From positions 62,001 through 126,000 of the forward strand of contig NZ_JASNRD010000001.1 of NCBI RefSeq assembly GCF_030412015.1: 64,000 bases of DNA, written 5' to 3'. The notes beneath the pieces were generated by a model. The model saw nothing but the letters and a program-made list of their open reading frames with translations. It had not been told where the DNA came from and did no database searches. Of this stretch, positions 1 through 7,990 are shown piece by piece. Position numbers and translations under genes: made by a program. Within the stretch, counting starts at the first letter, position 1, and every line of letters starts with the position of its first letter. The DNA comes from Massilia sp. YIM B02763 (GTDB lineage: Bacteria > Pseudomonadota > Gammaproteobacteria > Burkholderiales > Burkholderiaceae_D).

Positions 1-1
1 G

Positions 2-229
2 CTGAACCTCCCGAACGGCAAGCGCTTCACCGTGCGCGCCGAGAACCTGTCGGACGCCAACGGCTACGTCGGCGCCGTCACGCTCAACGGCAAGCCGCTG
101 GCGAAGAGCTTCATCCGCCACGAGGAAATCATGGCCGGCGGCGAACTGGTGTTCCGCATGCAGGCGACGCCGAACAAGGACTGGGGCAAGGAGCGCGGCG
201 CGCGCCCGTACACCCAGACGGCCTACTGA
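2..229 (+). CDS. GH92 family alpha-mannosidase, C-terminal fragment (gene begins before the window)
   Basis: The open frame is already running at the window edge and stops at 227-229. The visible 75 residues match the C-terminal beta-sandwich of family GH92 mannosidases: a stretch like NGYVGAVTLNGKPL followed by the typical IRHEEIMAGGELVF segment near the end of these enzymes. Its stop overlaps the start of the next GH92 gene (TGATG), so the two are translationally coupled and probably act on the same exported mannan or N-glycan substrate. The catalytic domain and signal peptide lie outside the window, so linkage specificity cannot be judged. Confidence 0.85.
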   Translation: MNLPNGKRFTVRAENLSDANGYVGAVTLNGKPLAKSFIRHEEIMAGGELVFRMQATPNKDWGKERGARPYTQTAY

Positions 230-2526
230 TGCGCGCCCTCGCCTTCTTCATGATGCTGGCCGCCAGCGCGGCCAGCGCCGCCGACAAACCGGCGCCGCTC
301 GACCACGTGAACACGCTGATGGGCACGCAGAGCAAGGTCGAGCTGTCGAACGGGAACACCTACCCGACCATCGGCGTCCCCTGGGGCATGAACTACTGGA
401 CGCCGCAGACGGGCAAGATGGGCAACGGCTGGGCCTACACCTACGACGCCGACAAGATCCGCGGCTTCAAGCAGACCCACCAGCCCTCGCCGTGGATGAA
501 CGACTACGGCCAGTTCGCCGTCATGCCCGTCACGGGCGAGAAGCGCTTCACCCAGGACGCCCGCGCCAGCTGGTTCTCGCACAAGGCGGAAGTCGCGCGT
601 CCCGACTACTACAAGGTCTACCTGGCCGACAGCGACGTCACCACCGAGATCGCGCCCACCGAACGGGCGGCCCAGTTCCGCTTCACCTTCCCGAAGACGG
701 ACCAGGCCTGGGTCGTGATCGACGCGTTCGACCGCGGCTCCTACGTCAAGGTGCTGCCGGACCAGAACAAGATCGTCGGCTACTCGACCCGTTATGCGCG
801 CGGCCCCCTGCCGAAGAACTTCCGCAACTGGTTCGTGATCGCGTTCGACAAGCCGTTCAAGTCGGCCGAGCTGTGGGACGGCGACAAGCTGCAGGCCGCC
901 GCCGTGCGGGAGCTGCAGGCCGGCCACGCCGGCGCCATCGTGGGCTTCGCCACGGCCAAAGGGGAACAGGTGCGCATGCGCGTGGCCTCGTCCTTCATCA
1001 GCCTGGAGCAGGCGGAGCTGAACCTGCAGCGCGAGATCGGCACGGACGATTTCGACGCCACCCGGACCAAGGCCGCGAAGCGCTGGAACGAGGTGCTGGG
1101 CCGCGTGGAAGTCGCGGGCGGCAGCATCGACCAGCAGCGCACCTTCTATTCGAGCCTGTACCGCATGGTGCTGTTCCCGAACAAGCTGTACGAGGTCGAT
1201 GCCGGCGGCAGGAACGTCCACTGGAGCCCGTACAACGGCCGGGCGCTGCCCGGCACCATGTTCGCCGGCACCGGCTTCTGGGATACCTTCCGCGCGCTGT
1301 ACCCGTTCCTGAACCTGGTGTACCCGGCGATCAACCGCGAGATGCAGGAAGGCCTGGCCAACGACTTCAAGGAAGGCGGCTGGCTGCCCGAGTGGTCGAG
1401 CCCCGGCTATGCGAACGTCATGGTCGGCAACAACTCGGCCTCGGTCGTGTCGGAGTCCTGGCTGAAAGGCTTGCGCGGCTACGACATCGAGACACTGTGG
1501 CAGGCGCTCGTCCACGGCGCCAACAACGCGGGGCCGATGGAAGCCGTGGGCCGCGCCGGCGTCGAGCACTACAACAAACTTGGCTACGTGCCCTACGACG
1601 TGGGCATCAACGAGAGCGCCGCGCGCACGCTGGAATACGCGTACGACGATTTCGCCATCTGGCAGCTCGGCGTGGCACTGGGCAAGCCGAAGTCGGAAAC
1701 CGACGTCTTCGCGCGCCGCGCCCGCAACTACCGCACGCTGTTCGACCCGGAAACGGGCCTGATGCGCGGGAAGAACAAGGACGGCAGCTTCCAGTCGCCG
1801 TTCAATCCGTTCAAGTGGGGCGACGCGTTCACGGAGGGGAACAGCTGGCACTACACCTGGTCCGTGTTCCACGACGTCGAAGGCCTGATCCGCCTGATGG
1901 GCGGGCGCGACCAGTTCGTCGCCAAGCTCGATAGCGTCTTCACGATGCCGCCCATCTTCGACGAGAGCTACTACAAGGAAGTCATCCACGAGATCCGCGA
2001 AATGCAGATCGCCGGCATGGGGCAGTACGCCCATGGCAACCAGCCGATCCAGCACATGATCTACCTGTACGATTACGCGGGCGCGCCGTGGAAGGCACAG
2101 TACTGGACGCGCGAGGTGATGAACCGCCTGTACCGCGCCACGCCGGACGGCTACTGCGGCGACGAGGACAACGGCCAGACCTCGGCCTGGTACGTGTTCT
2201 CCGCGCTGGGCTTCTATCCGGTGACGCCGGCAAAGGACCAGTACGCGCTGGGCGCCCCGCTGTTCCCGCAGGCGCGCCTGCACCTGGAGAACGGCCGCAC
2301 CGTGACGATCGACGCGCCGGGCGCGAGCGACGACAGGCGCTACGTCGACCAGCTGCGCGTGAACGGCGCGGCGGTGGACCGCAACTGGCTGGGCCACAAG
2401 GAACTGATGCAGGGCGCGAAGCTCGACTTCCGCATGTCGGCCCAGCCGAACATGCAGCGCGGCGTCAAGCCGGAATCGGCGCCGTATTCGATGTCGACGG
2501 ATCCGGCGGCGCCGCCGGCACCCTGA
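229..2526 (+). CDS. GH92 family exo-alpha-mannosidase, secreted, with Gln in the catalytic-acid motif
   Basis: 765 residues. Residues 1-18 form a signal peptide with an AASAASAAD-like cleavage region, so the enzyme is exported. The rest matches Ca2+-dependent GH92 mannosidases: an N-terminal beta-sandwich (to about 240), then an (alpha/alpha)6 barrel with the GDEDNGQ motif near 644-650, whose Asp residues (D645, D647) match the general-base region. The usual HGNEP catalytic-acid motif reads HGNQP here, with Q605 in place of Glu. As I recall, that substitution is described in GH92 members that cleave mannose-1-phospho-6-mannose, where the phosphate leaving group needs no acid. The ATG overlaps the stop of the preceding GH92 gene. 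The family call is firm; the substrate is inferred. Confidence 0.92.
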   Translation: MRALAFFMMLAASAASAADKPAPLDHVNTLMGTQSKVELSNGNTYPTIGVPWGMNYWTPQTGKMGNGWAYTYDADKIRGFKQTHQPSPWMNDYGQFAVMPVTGEKRFTQDARASWFSHKAEVARPDYYKVYLADSDVTTEIAPTERAAQFRFTFPKTDQAWVVIDAFDRGSYVKVLPDQNKIVGYSTRYARGPLPKNFRNWFVIAFDKPFKSAELWDGDKLQAAAVRELQAGHAGAIVGFATAKGEQVRMRVASSFISLEQAELNLQREIGTDDFDATRTKAAKRWNEVLGRVEVAGGSIDQQRTFYSSLYRMVLFPNKLYEVDAGGRNVHWSPYNGRALPGTMFAGTGFWDTFRALYPFLNLVYPAINREMQEGLANDFKEGGWLPEWSSPGYANVMVGNNSASVVSESWLKGLRGYDIETLWQALVHGANNAGPMEAVGRAGVEHYNKLGYVPYDVGINESAARTLEYAYDDFAIWQLGVALGKPKSETDVFARRARNYRTLFDPETGLMRGKNKDGSFQSPFNPFKWGDAFTEGNSWHYTWSVFHDVEGLIRLMGGRDQFVAKLDSVFTMPPIFDESYYKEVIHEIREMQIAGMGQYAHGNQPIQHMIYLYDYAGAPWKAQYWTREVMNRLYRATPDGYCGDEDNGQTSAWYVFSALGFYPVTPAKDQYALGAPLFPQARLHLENGRTVTIDAPGASDDRRYVDQLRVNGAAVDRNWLGHKELMQGAKLDFRMSAQPNMQRGVKPESAPYSMSTDPAAPPAP

Positions 2527-2541
2527 CCGGATCGCTCGGCG

Positions 2542-2574
2542 AGGGCGGGCACCGGGTGCCCGCCCTACTTTTCC
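2542..2574. terminator. Probable bidirectional terminator between convergent GH92 and TetR genes
   Basis: A perfect 11-bp stem (2542-2552 with 2556-2566) encloses a 3-nt loop and is followed on the plus strand by ACTTTTCC. It starts 16 bp after the GH92 stop and overlaps the last codon of the convergent TetR gene. The T-tract is short. Confidence 0.65.
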
Positions 2575-3137
2575 GCGCGCAGCCGCGGCAGCACCGCCTG
2601 CCTGCTGACCTCCAGTATCTCGTCCGCCAGCGCCGCATCGTCCGGACACGCGCGCGACAGCACCATGGCCCCCACGATCTGCGACATCGTCGCGATGCGC
2701 CGCGCGCGCGCCGCCGCCGCAGAGGCGCCTTCCGCACCGTCCGCCGCGGCCAGCGCCGCCAGCAGGCGCTCGATGCCGTCGGCGAACTCCCGCTTCACGG
2801 CCTCCGGCTGGCGCGCCGTGTCGCCGGCCAGGGCGGCCATCGTACAGCCGTCGCCGGGCGCATCGCGATGGCTGCGCGACAGGTAGGCCTCCACGAACGC
2901 GGCCGCGTCGACGGCCACCGCCTTGTCGGCCAGTTGGGCGAATCCCGCGCAAGCCGCTTCCGCCATCAGGTCCGTCTTCGAATCGAAGTGGCGGTAGAAG
3001 CCGCCATGCGTGAAGCCGGCCGCCCCCATCAGGTCGGCCACCCCCACCCCGTCGTAACCACGGGTGCGAAACAGCGTCGATGCCGTGTCCACGATGCGCG
3101 CCCGGTTCGCCTCCACCTGCGCCTTGCTGATTTTCAT
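2565..3137 (-). CDS. TetR/AcrR family transcriptional repressor
   Basis: 190 residues from the chosen ATG at 3137, which has a GGAGG 11 nt upstream; an in-frame ATG at 3167 lacks one. Residues 1-60 form the TetR helix-turn-helix, including the typical GFTHGGFYRHFDSKTDLM recognition-helix and linker segment. The C-terminal ligand domain contains Cys residues near 100 and 165. It is divergent from a medium-chain oxidoreductase gene, and the intergenic region holds two identical-half-site palindromes positioned over both promoters, so it probably represses itself and that oxidoreductase. The inducer is unknown; such pairs often respond to electrophiles or small lipophilic compounds. Confidence 0.88.
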   Translation of the reverse strand: MKISKAQVEANRARIVDTASTLFRTRGYDGVGVADLMGAAGFTHGGFYRHFDSKTDLMAEAACAGFAQLADKAVAVDAAAFVEAYLSRSHRDAPGDGCTMAALAGDTARQPEAVKREFADGIERLLAALAAADGAEGASAAAARARRIATMSQIVGAMVLSRACPDDAALADEILEVSRQAVLPRLRAEK

Positions 3138-3182
3138 ACCCCGCCTCCGCCGGAACCAACCATTCAAGCCGGATTATACGGC

Positions 3183-3232
3183 GATGATAACCATCATCAA
3201 AAATCTTGACACCATTGATGATGCATATCATC
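3183..3232. promoter_or_regulatory. Two TetR-type operator palindromes GATGAT-N4-ATCATC
   Basis: Two copies of GATGAT-N4-ATCATC, at 3183-3198 and 3217-3232, are spaced 34 bp start to start. The first lies between the likely -35 and -10 (TATAAT, complement of 3173-3178) of the tetR promoter. The second overlaps the likely -10 of the oxidoreductase promoter. The shared half-sites and their placement suggest binding by the adjacent TetR protein. Confidence 0.7.
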
Positions 3233-3234
3233 AT
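3206..3234 (+). promoter_or_regulatory. Likely sigma-70 promoter of the oxidoreductase gene
   Basis: A consensus TTGACA -35 at 3206-3211 is followed after 17 bp by CATCAT (3229-3234), a 4 of 6 match to TATAAT. The -10 is buried in the second GATGAT-N4-ATCATC palindrome, consistent with repression by the divergent TetR protein. Confidence 0.55.
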
Positions 3235-3293
3235 TAAATCGAGCGGCTGCGCTGCGCGGCGGCCCGACTACGACCAGGGAGGAGTGAAGAAAC

Positions 3294-4295
3294 ATGAAGG
3301 CTTTCGTCATCGACCGCTACAGCAAGGATAGTCCGGGCCGGCTGGCGGACATCTTGCAGCCGCGACTCAGGGAGGACGAGGTGCTGGTGCGCGTCCACGC
3401 GGCCAGCGTCAACGTGCTCGACAACAGGATCCGGAGCGGCGCGTTCAAGAAGATCCTGCCGTATCCGCTGCCCCTCGTGCTCGGCAACGATTGCGCCGGG
3501 ACGGTGGTGGCGGCCGGCGCCCGCGCGCAGCGCTTCCAGGCCGGCGCAGCAGTCTATGCGCGGCTCGGCGCGGAGCGCATCGGCACGTTCGCGGAATACG
3601 CCGTCGTGCGCCAGGAAGCGCTGGCGCGCAAGCCCGCCAACCTCGACATGAAGGAGGCAGCGGCCCTGCCGCTGGTGGGCCTGACGGCCTGGCAGGCGCT
3701 GGTGGAGATCGCCCGCCTGCAGGCGGGCCAGCGGGTGCTGATCCATGCGGGGTCGGGCGGCGTCGGCACCATCGCCATCCAGCTCGCCAAGTACCTGGGC
3801 GCCTTCGTCGCGACGACGACGGGCACCGACAACGTCGGCTGGGTGAAGGACCTGGGCGCTGACGTCGTGATCGACTACCGCAAGGAAGATTTCGCCACGC
3901 GGCTGGAAGGCTACGACGTCGTGCTGAACAGCCAGGGCAAGGAGGTGCTGGAAAAATCGCTGCAGGTTCTCAAGCCGGGCGGCCACCTGGTGTCGATCTC
4001 GGGGCCGCCGACGCCCGACTTCGCCGCGCGGCAAGGCCTCTCGTGGCCGATGCGCCTCGGCGTACGCCTGATGAGCCGGCGCATCCGCGCGCAGGCGAAA
4101 CGGCGCGGCGTGACCTACACGTTCCTGTTCATGCGTGCGGACGGGGCGCAACTCGACAAGCTGGCGGCCCTGGTCGAGCTGGGCGCGATCCGGCCGGTGA
4201 TCGACCGCAGCTTCCCGCTCGAACAGACCGCGGAAGCCCTGGCCTACGTCGACCGCGGCCGCTCCAAGGGCAAGGTGGTGATCGACGTGGCGTAG
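3294..4295 (+). CDS. NADP-dependent medium-chain oxidoreductase (quinone oxidoreductase/enoyl reductase type)
   Basis: 333 residues of the medium-chain dehydrogenase/reductase superfamily. A GroES-like N-terminal domain (residues 1-120, with GNDCAGTV near 64) is followed by a Rossmann domain with the nucleotide-binding loop GSGGVG at 153-158. The zinc-ligand pattern of alcohol dehydrogenases is absent, as in zinc-free quinone and 2-enone reductases. The ATG has GGAGG about 10 nt upstream. It is divergent from the TetR gene and carries two operator palindromes in its promoter, suggesting an inducible stress or detoxification enzyme that reduces quinones or unsaturated carbonyls with NADPH. The physiological substrate cannot be read from the sequence. 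Confidence 0.85.
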   Translation: MKAFVIDRYSKDSPGRLADILQPRLREDEVLVRVHAASVNVLDNRIRSGAFKKILPYPLPLVLGNDCAGTVVAAGARAQRFQAGAAVYARLGAERIGTFAEYAVVRQEALARKPANLDMKEAAALPLVGLTAWQALVEIARLQAGQRVLIHAGSGGVGTIAIQLAKYLGAFVATTTGTDNVGWVKDLGADVVIDYRKEDFATRLEGYDVVLNSQGKEVLEKSLQVLKPGGHLVSISGPPTPDFAARQGLSWPMRLGVRLMSRRIRAQAKRRGVTYTFLFMRADGAQLDKLAALVELGAIRPVIDRSFPLEQTAEALAYVDRGRSKGKVVIDVA

Positions 4296-4302
4296 GCGCG
4301 GA

Positions 4303-5238
4303 TCAGCGCTTGCGCATGCTCGACAAGGCGACGCCCGCCAGGATGATGCCGAAGCCGGCCGCGTGGTACAGGTGCGGCGCCTCCTTCAGCAGCGGCCAGG
4401 CGGCCAGCGTGGCGAACAGCGGGATCAGGTAGACCGACATGCTGGCGCGCGCCGGGCCGGCGATGGCGACCAGGCGGTCGAAGCAGAAGTAGGCGCCCAG
4501 GCTCGGCACCACGGCCAGGAAGGCCAGCGCGATGTACACGCGCACGTCGCCGAAGTTCGGGACGTTCCCGGTCGCTGCCTCCAGGGCGGCGAACGGCGCC
4601 AGCACGAGGGCGCCGCCGAGGATCATCGCAGCCAGCTTGACGGTGCCGGGGAGCGGGGGCAGCGGCAGGCGCTTGTTGAACACCGTGTACAGCGACCAGC
4701 CGGTGGCGGCCAGCACCACCCACAGGTCGCCGCTGCCGAACTGGAGCTGGCCCAGTGCGGTCACGTCGCCCTTGGACAGCACGACCAGCACGCCCAGGAT
4801 CGCGAGGAACATGCCGCCGGCCTGGCGGCGCGACAGCGGCGCCTTCCACACCAGCGTCTCAATCATGGTGACGAGCGCCGGGCAGGCCGCGAAGATGATC
4901 GCCACGTTGGCCGCGCCCGTATGGCGGGCACCCACGTATTGCGGGGCGACGGCAACGCCCATGCCCAGGCCGGCCAGCAGGAACAGGCGCCGCCAGTTGG
5001 CGGCCAGCAGGTGGCGCTGGGCCCACAGGCGCGGGCCGACGGTCGGGACCAGGATCAGGAACGCGAGCGCCCAGCGGCCGAAGGCGAGGAACACGGGAGG
5101 AATGTCGGCGCCCTGGGCCCAGCGCGCCACCACCAGGTTGGCGGCGAACAGCGCGGGCGTTACGAGCATCAGCGGCAACTCGGCATTCAAGACATCGCTC
5201 GAAACGCCTACTCCGGATCGTGAAACTGCTTCCGACAC
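4303..5238 (-). CDS. EamA/DMT family inner-membrane transporter (probable metabolite exporter)
   Basis: 311 residues, about ten hydrophobic segments arranged as two EamA repeats (roughly 25-155 and 165-305), the hallmark of the drug/metabolite transporter superfamily. The start is a GTG at 5236-5238 with AGGAG 8 nt upstream. It is divergent from an Lrp/AsnC-type regulator, a common arrangement when the exporter moves an amino acid or related metabolite and is switched on by the regulator. The substrate is not identifiable. It converges on the upstream oxidoreductase with only a few bases between stops. Confidence 0.85.
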   Translation of the reverse strand: MSEAVSRSGVGVSSDVLNAELPLMLVTPALFAANLVVARWAQGADIPPVFLAFGRWALAFLILVPTVGPRLWAQRHLLAANWRRLFLLAGLGMGVAVAPQYVGARHTGAANVAIIFAACPALVTMIETLVWKAPLSRRQAGGMFLAILGVLVVLSKGDVTALGQLQFGSGDLWVVLAATGWSLYTVFNKRLPLPPLPGTVKLAAMILGGALVLAPFAALEAATGNVPNFGDVRVYIALAFLAVVPSLGAYFCFDRLVAIAGPARASMSVYLIPLFATLAAWPLLKEAPHLYHAAGFGIILAGVALSSMRKR

Positions 5239-5416
5239 GAGAACTCCTGTAATGAATGCGGCAAGCCCGGCATGAAGCCGTCCTGAATGGGGACGGCGCG
5301 ACCGGGGCGGGGTCGCTTGATCAGCGAGCTGCGATGTTAAATGATGCGGCGCAGAATAGGCTTTTGTTTGATAGCGATAACAGCGCCAATTTTCGAAGAA
5401 TCCTCTTCACATGACC

Positions 5417-5422
5417 TATAAT
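5417..5422 (+). promoter_or_regulatory. Consensus -10 element upstream of the Lrp/AsnC gene
   Basis: A perfect TATAAT lies about 50 bp ahead of the chosen Lrp start. The ATG at 5421 overlaps this element, which argues against that ATG as the start. No good -35 is present, so activation by a factor such as Lrp itself is possible. Confidence 0.45.
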
Positions 5423-5471
5423 GAAGAAGGATCCTCTACGTAACCTGGGCAATAAAGATGGAAGGCTTGAC

Positions 5472-5942
5472 ATGAAAGACGGCCAGCTCGACGAGATCGA
5501 CCGCCAGATCCTACGCGCGATGGCAAGGGATGGAAGAATCAGCAACCAGAAGCTGGCCGAGACGGTGCACCTGTCGCCCACGCCTTGCTGGCACCGCGTG
5601 AAGGCGCTGGAGGAAGCGGACTACATCACGGGCTATGCGGCGCTGCTCGACCAGCGCGCGCTGGGGATGCCGGACACGGTGATCATCGAGGTCACGGTGG
5701 ACCGCCACGACGACGAGATCTTCAAGGCGTTCTCGGACGCGCTGGCCGAGCTGCCCGAAGTGATGGAGGCCTACCTGCTGTCCGGGGAATACGACTACCT
5801 GATCAAGGTGGCCGTGTCGGGAACGGAAGGCTACGAACGCTTCCTGCGCCAGAAGCTGTACAAGCTGCCGGGCGTGAAGCATACCCGGTCGACGTTCACG
5901 CTGCGCTGCCTGAAGCGCGCGCCCTCGGTGACGCCGTCCTAG
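5472..5942 (+). CDS. Lrp/AsnC family transcriptional regulator
   Basis: 156 residues from the ATG at 5472. Residues 5-65 form the AsnC-type winged helix-turn-helix (LDEIDRQILRAMARDGRISN, then SPTPCWHRVKALE); residues 70-150 form the ligand-binding RAM domain that makes Lrp octamers. An in-frame ATG at 5421 would add 17 unusual residues and overlaps a TATAAT box, so I reject it; the chosen ATG has GGAAGG upstream. It is divergent from an EamA exporter and probably controls it in response to an amino acid, as LysE/EamA-Lrp pairs do. The effector is unknown. Confidence 0.88.
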   Translation: MKDGQLDEIDRQILRAMARDGRISNQKLAETVHLSPTPCWHRVKALEEADYITGYAALLDQRALGMPDTVIIEVTVDRHDDEIFKAFSDALAELPEVMEAYLLSGEYDYLIKVAVSGTEGYERFLRQKLYKLPGVKHTRSTFTLRCLKRAPSVTPS

Positions 5943-5976
5943 CGCGCAGCGCGCTCGCGGCGCGCCCGCCCGGGCG

Positions 5977-6744
5977 TTACTGCGGGACGCGCTCGTCCGC
6001 GCGCAGGGTCAGCACGCGCACGCCGTGGCGCGTCACGGCCACCGTGTGCTCGAACTGGGCGGACAGCTGCCCGTCGCAGGTGACGACGGTCCAGCCGTCG
6101 TCCTCGGTGCGCACCGCGTGACGCCCCTGGTTGAGCATCGGCTCGATGGTGAAGACCATGCCTTCGCGCAGCACCAGGCCGGTCTGCGGCCGGCCCCAGT
6201 GCAGCACCTGCGGCGGCTCGTGCATCTCCCTTCCGATGCCGTGGCCGCAGTATTCGCGCACCACCGAATAGCCGTGGCGGCGCGCATGGCGCTCGATCGC
6301 GTGGCCCACGTCGCCCAGCCGGGCGCCGGGGCGCACCGCCTTGATGCCCTTCCACATCGCCTCGTAGGTCACCTGCACCAGCCGTTTCGCGGCCGGCGCC
6401 ACGGCGCCCACCAGGTAGGTCTTGCTGGAATCGGCGATGTAGCCGTTCTTTTCCAGCGTGATGTCGAAGTTGACGATGTCGCCGCTGCGCAGGATGTCCG
6501 CGTCCGACGGCACGCCGTGGCAGACCACCGCGTTGCGCGAGGCGTTCAGCGCATACGCATAGCCGTACTGGCCCTTGCTGGCCGGGCGCGCCCGCAGCTC
6601 GCCCACGATCAGGCCGTCCACGAGGTCGTTGACCTGCATGGTCGACATGCCGACCAGGTCGAGCTTGTCCAGGCGGCCGAACACGCTCGCGAGCAGCCGG
6701 CCCGCCTCGGCCATCAGCACGATTTCTTCCGGGCGCTTGGTCAT
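5977..6744 (-). CDS. map: Type I methionine aminopeptidase
   Basis: 255 residues of the MAP type I pita-bread fold, which removes the initiator methionine from nascent proteins. All five metal ligands are present: D94 and D105 in VNFDITLEKNGYIADSSKT, H168 in GHGIGREMHEPP, E201 in FTIEPM and E232 in QFEHTVAV. The substrate-side H76 is in CHGVPSD. The start overlaps the stop of a ParD-like antitoxin gene by 4 nt, so the two are co-translated. It is therefore probably not the housekeeping map, which usually sits by rpsB, but a second, module-associated copy. Confidence 0.93.
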   Translation of the reverse strand: MTKRPEEIVLMAEAGRLLASVFGRLDKLDLVGMSTMQVNDLVDGLIVGELRARPASKGQYGYAYALNASRNAVVCHGVPSDADILRSGDIVNFDITLEKNGYIADSSKTYLVGAVAPAAKRLVQVTYEAMWKGIKAVRPGARLGDVGHAIERHARRHGYSVVREYCGHGIGREMHEPPQVLHWGRPQTGLVLREGMVFTIEPMLNQGRHAVRTEDDGWTVVTCDGQLSAQFEHTVAVTRHGVRVLTLRADERVPQ

Positions 6745-6965
6745 GACGCGACTTTCAATCCGTGCGGCACGGGGCCCTCCGTCCCGACGCCCGCGGCCCG
6801 CAATTCGCGCGCGACGATCTCGTTGAAGCCGAGCGTGGGATTCATCTCGCACAGCATGCCGATGCGGATCCAGAACGCGGCCTGGGCATTGATCGACCGG
6901 TAGGACACCGTGCTCGCCTTGCGGATCTGGTCGTGCAGTTCTTCTTCGATATTCACGATACCCAT
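6741..6965 (-). CDS. ParD-like antitoxin-family protein (ribbon-helix-helix type)
   Basis: 74 residues from the ATG at 6965, which has GGAG 6 nt upstream. The sequence MGIVNIEEELHDQIRKAS, then SINAQAAFWIRIGMLCEMNPTLGFNEI, matches the ParD_like family: a short beta strand for DNA contact and two helices. No RelE/ParE-type toxin gene follows. Instead its stop overlaps the start of a methionine aminopeptidase. Three operator-like direct repeats lie just upstream, suggesting autoregulation. Whether it inhibits, recruits or merely co-regulates Map cannot be told from sequence. Confidence 0.78.
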   Translation of the reverse strand: MGIVNIEEELHDQIRKASTVSYRSINAQAAFWIRIGMLCEMNPTLGFNEIVARELRAAGVGTEGPVPHGLKVAS

Positions 6966-6972
6966 CATACGC

Positions 6973-7003
6973 TCCATATACAATCCATATCCGAAGTACA
7001 TAT
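6973..7003. repeat. Direct repeats ahead of the ParD-like gene, probable autoregulatory operator
   Basis: CATAT occurs at 6975-6979, 6986-6990 and 6999-7003; the first two are embedded in TCCATAT with an 11-bp period, about one helical turn. On the gene's strand they read as ATATGGA-type repeats over the likely core promoter. This spacing is what ribbon-helix-helix repressors use. Confidence 0.5.
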
Positions 7004-7132
7004 TCGAAATGCCGACTTGCACAAGCTGTCGTGCATGGTGTCGCGCTGCGCCGACGCGACGGGAGGCGCGGGACGATTTGGATGGACAGCGCAGGCGGCG
7101 GTGCTATGCTGGTAGTGGAACAGGAGGCAGCC

Positions 7133-7978
7133 ATGGACAAAGGACGCACCCTCGCGGCACCGCTCGTCGGCTTCGCCTGCTGCGGGCCCGCCGCCGCCGA
7201 CGTCGACGGGAAGGCGCAGCTCGCCAGCCTCGGCTTCATGCTGGCCGACCTCGCTCCCGGCGACGGCATCGCACCCGGACTGACCTTCATGCCGGATCCC
7301 TGGGCGCCGCACGCGGGTTCGGTGTACATGACCTATTCCGAACGCTTGCCTGGCGGCGCCGACGTCGTGTCCTACGCCGACCTGCGCACGAGCCAGGACA
7401 GCCGTCCGCTCGCGCTGGCGTACGGCTGGCAGCAAGCCGCCATCGGCGCCGCGCTGGCCCGGCGCGACGATCCCTTGCAGCAGGTGCTGAGCATCGACAC
7501 CCGCATGCCCGTCGGGGCGCGCACGCGGATCGCCACCCAGGACGTGGACAGCGACCACCTGGCCTTCTTCGTGACGCCGCACACCGCCGTCACCTTCTAC
7601 GCCACGCTGGCCGCCACGGGAAGCGTGGACACGGGCACGCAGATCGCCGACGGCAGCAACAGCTTCAGTGCCCATGGCCAGCTCAAGCTGCTCATCGAAC
7701 AGCCGGAGGGATGGTGGTCGTCCGACCTGGCCGACGCCGAGCTGAGGGCCGACCAGTACCGTCCGGTGCTGGACGATACGGCCATCCTGCTGGCGTCCAT
7801 GGCCAATCCGGCCGATGCCGCGGCCATGGGAACGGTGGAGATGAGCCTGGCCGGATCGGCGGTCTCGGTCACGCCGATTCCCGAACCCGCCCCGGCCGCG
7901 CTGTTCGGTGCCGGCACCGCACTGCTGGCCGGACTGGGCGCGCTGCGGCGCCGACGGCTGCGCGCAACGCGAGGGTAG
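7133..7978 (+). CDS. PEP-CTERM sorted exported protein, function unknown
   Basis: 281 residues from the ATG at 7133, preceded by AGGAGG. The N-terminus has a short, weak signal peptide (MDKGRTLAAPLVGFACCGPAAA). The C-terminus carries the sorting signal: the motif IPEPAPAAL, a hydrophobic helix and an arginine cluster (RRRR). Such tails are processed by an exosortase/archaeosortase-type transpeptidase (XrtA) at the inner membrane before release or anchoring. The middle resembles no domain I recognise. A PrsT-type TPR protein of the same system lies at 45.3-48.1 kb. The exosortase itself is not in the window. Confidence 0.8.
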   Translation: MDKGRTLAAPLVGFACCGPAAADVDGKAQLASLGFMLADLAPGDGIAPGLTFMPDPWAPHAGSVYMTYSERLPGGADVVSYADLRTSQDSRPLALAYGWQQAAIGAALARRDDPLQQVLSIDTRMPVGARTRIATQDVDSDHLAFFVTPHTAVTFYATLAATGSVDTGTQIADGSNSFSAHGQLKLLIEQPEGWWSSDLADAELRADQYRPVLDDTAILLASMANPADAAAMGTVEMSLAGSAVSVTPIPEPAPAALFGAGTALLAGLGALRRRRLRATRG

Positions 7979-7990
7979 CGGCCCGGCGCG

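Noticed and set aside
223..3234. A very long open frame (about 1000 codons) on the minus strand across the GH92 gene
   Set aside because: It is a high-GC mirror frame of the coding strand, with low-complexity Arg/Val/His-rich product and no domain.
5421..5471. Earlier ATG for the Lrp/AsnC gene
   Set aside because: It overlaps a perfect TATAAT and would add 17 residues not typical of the family.
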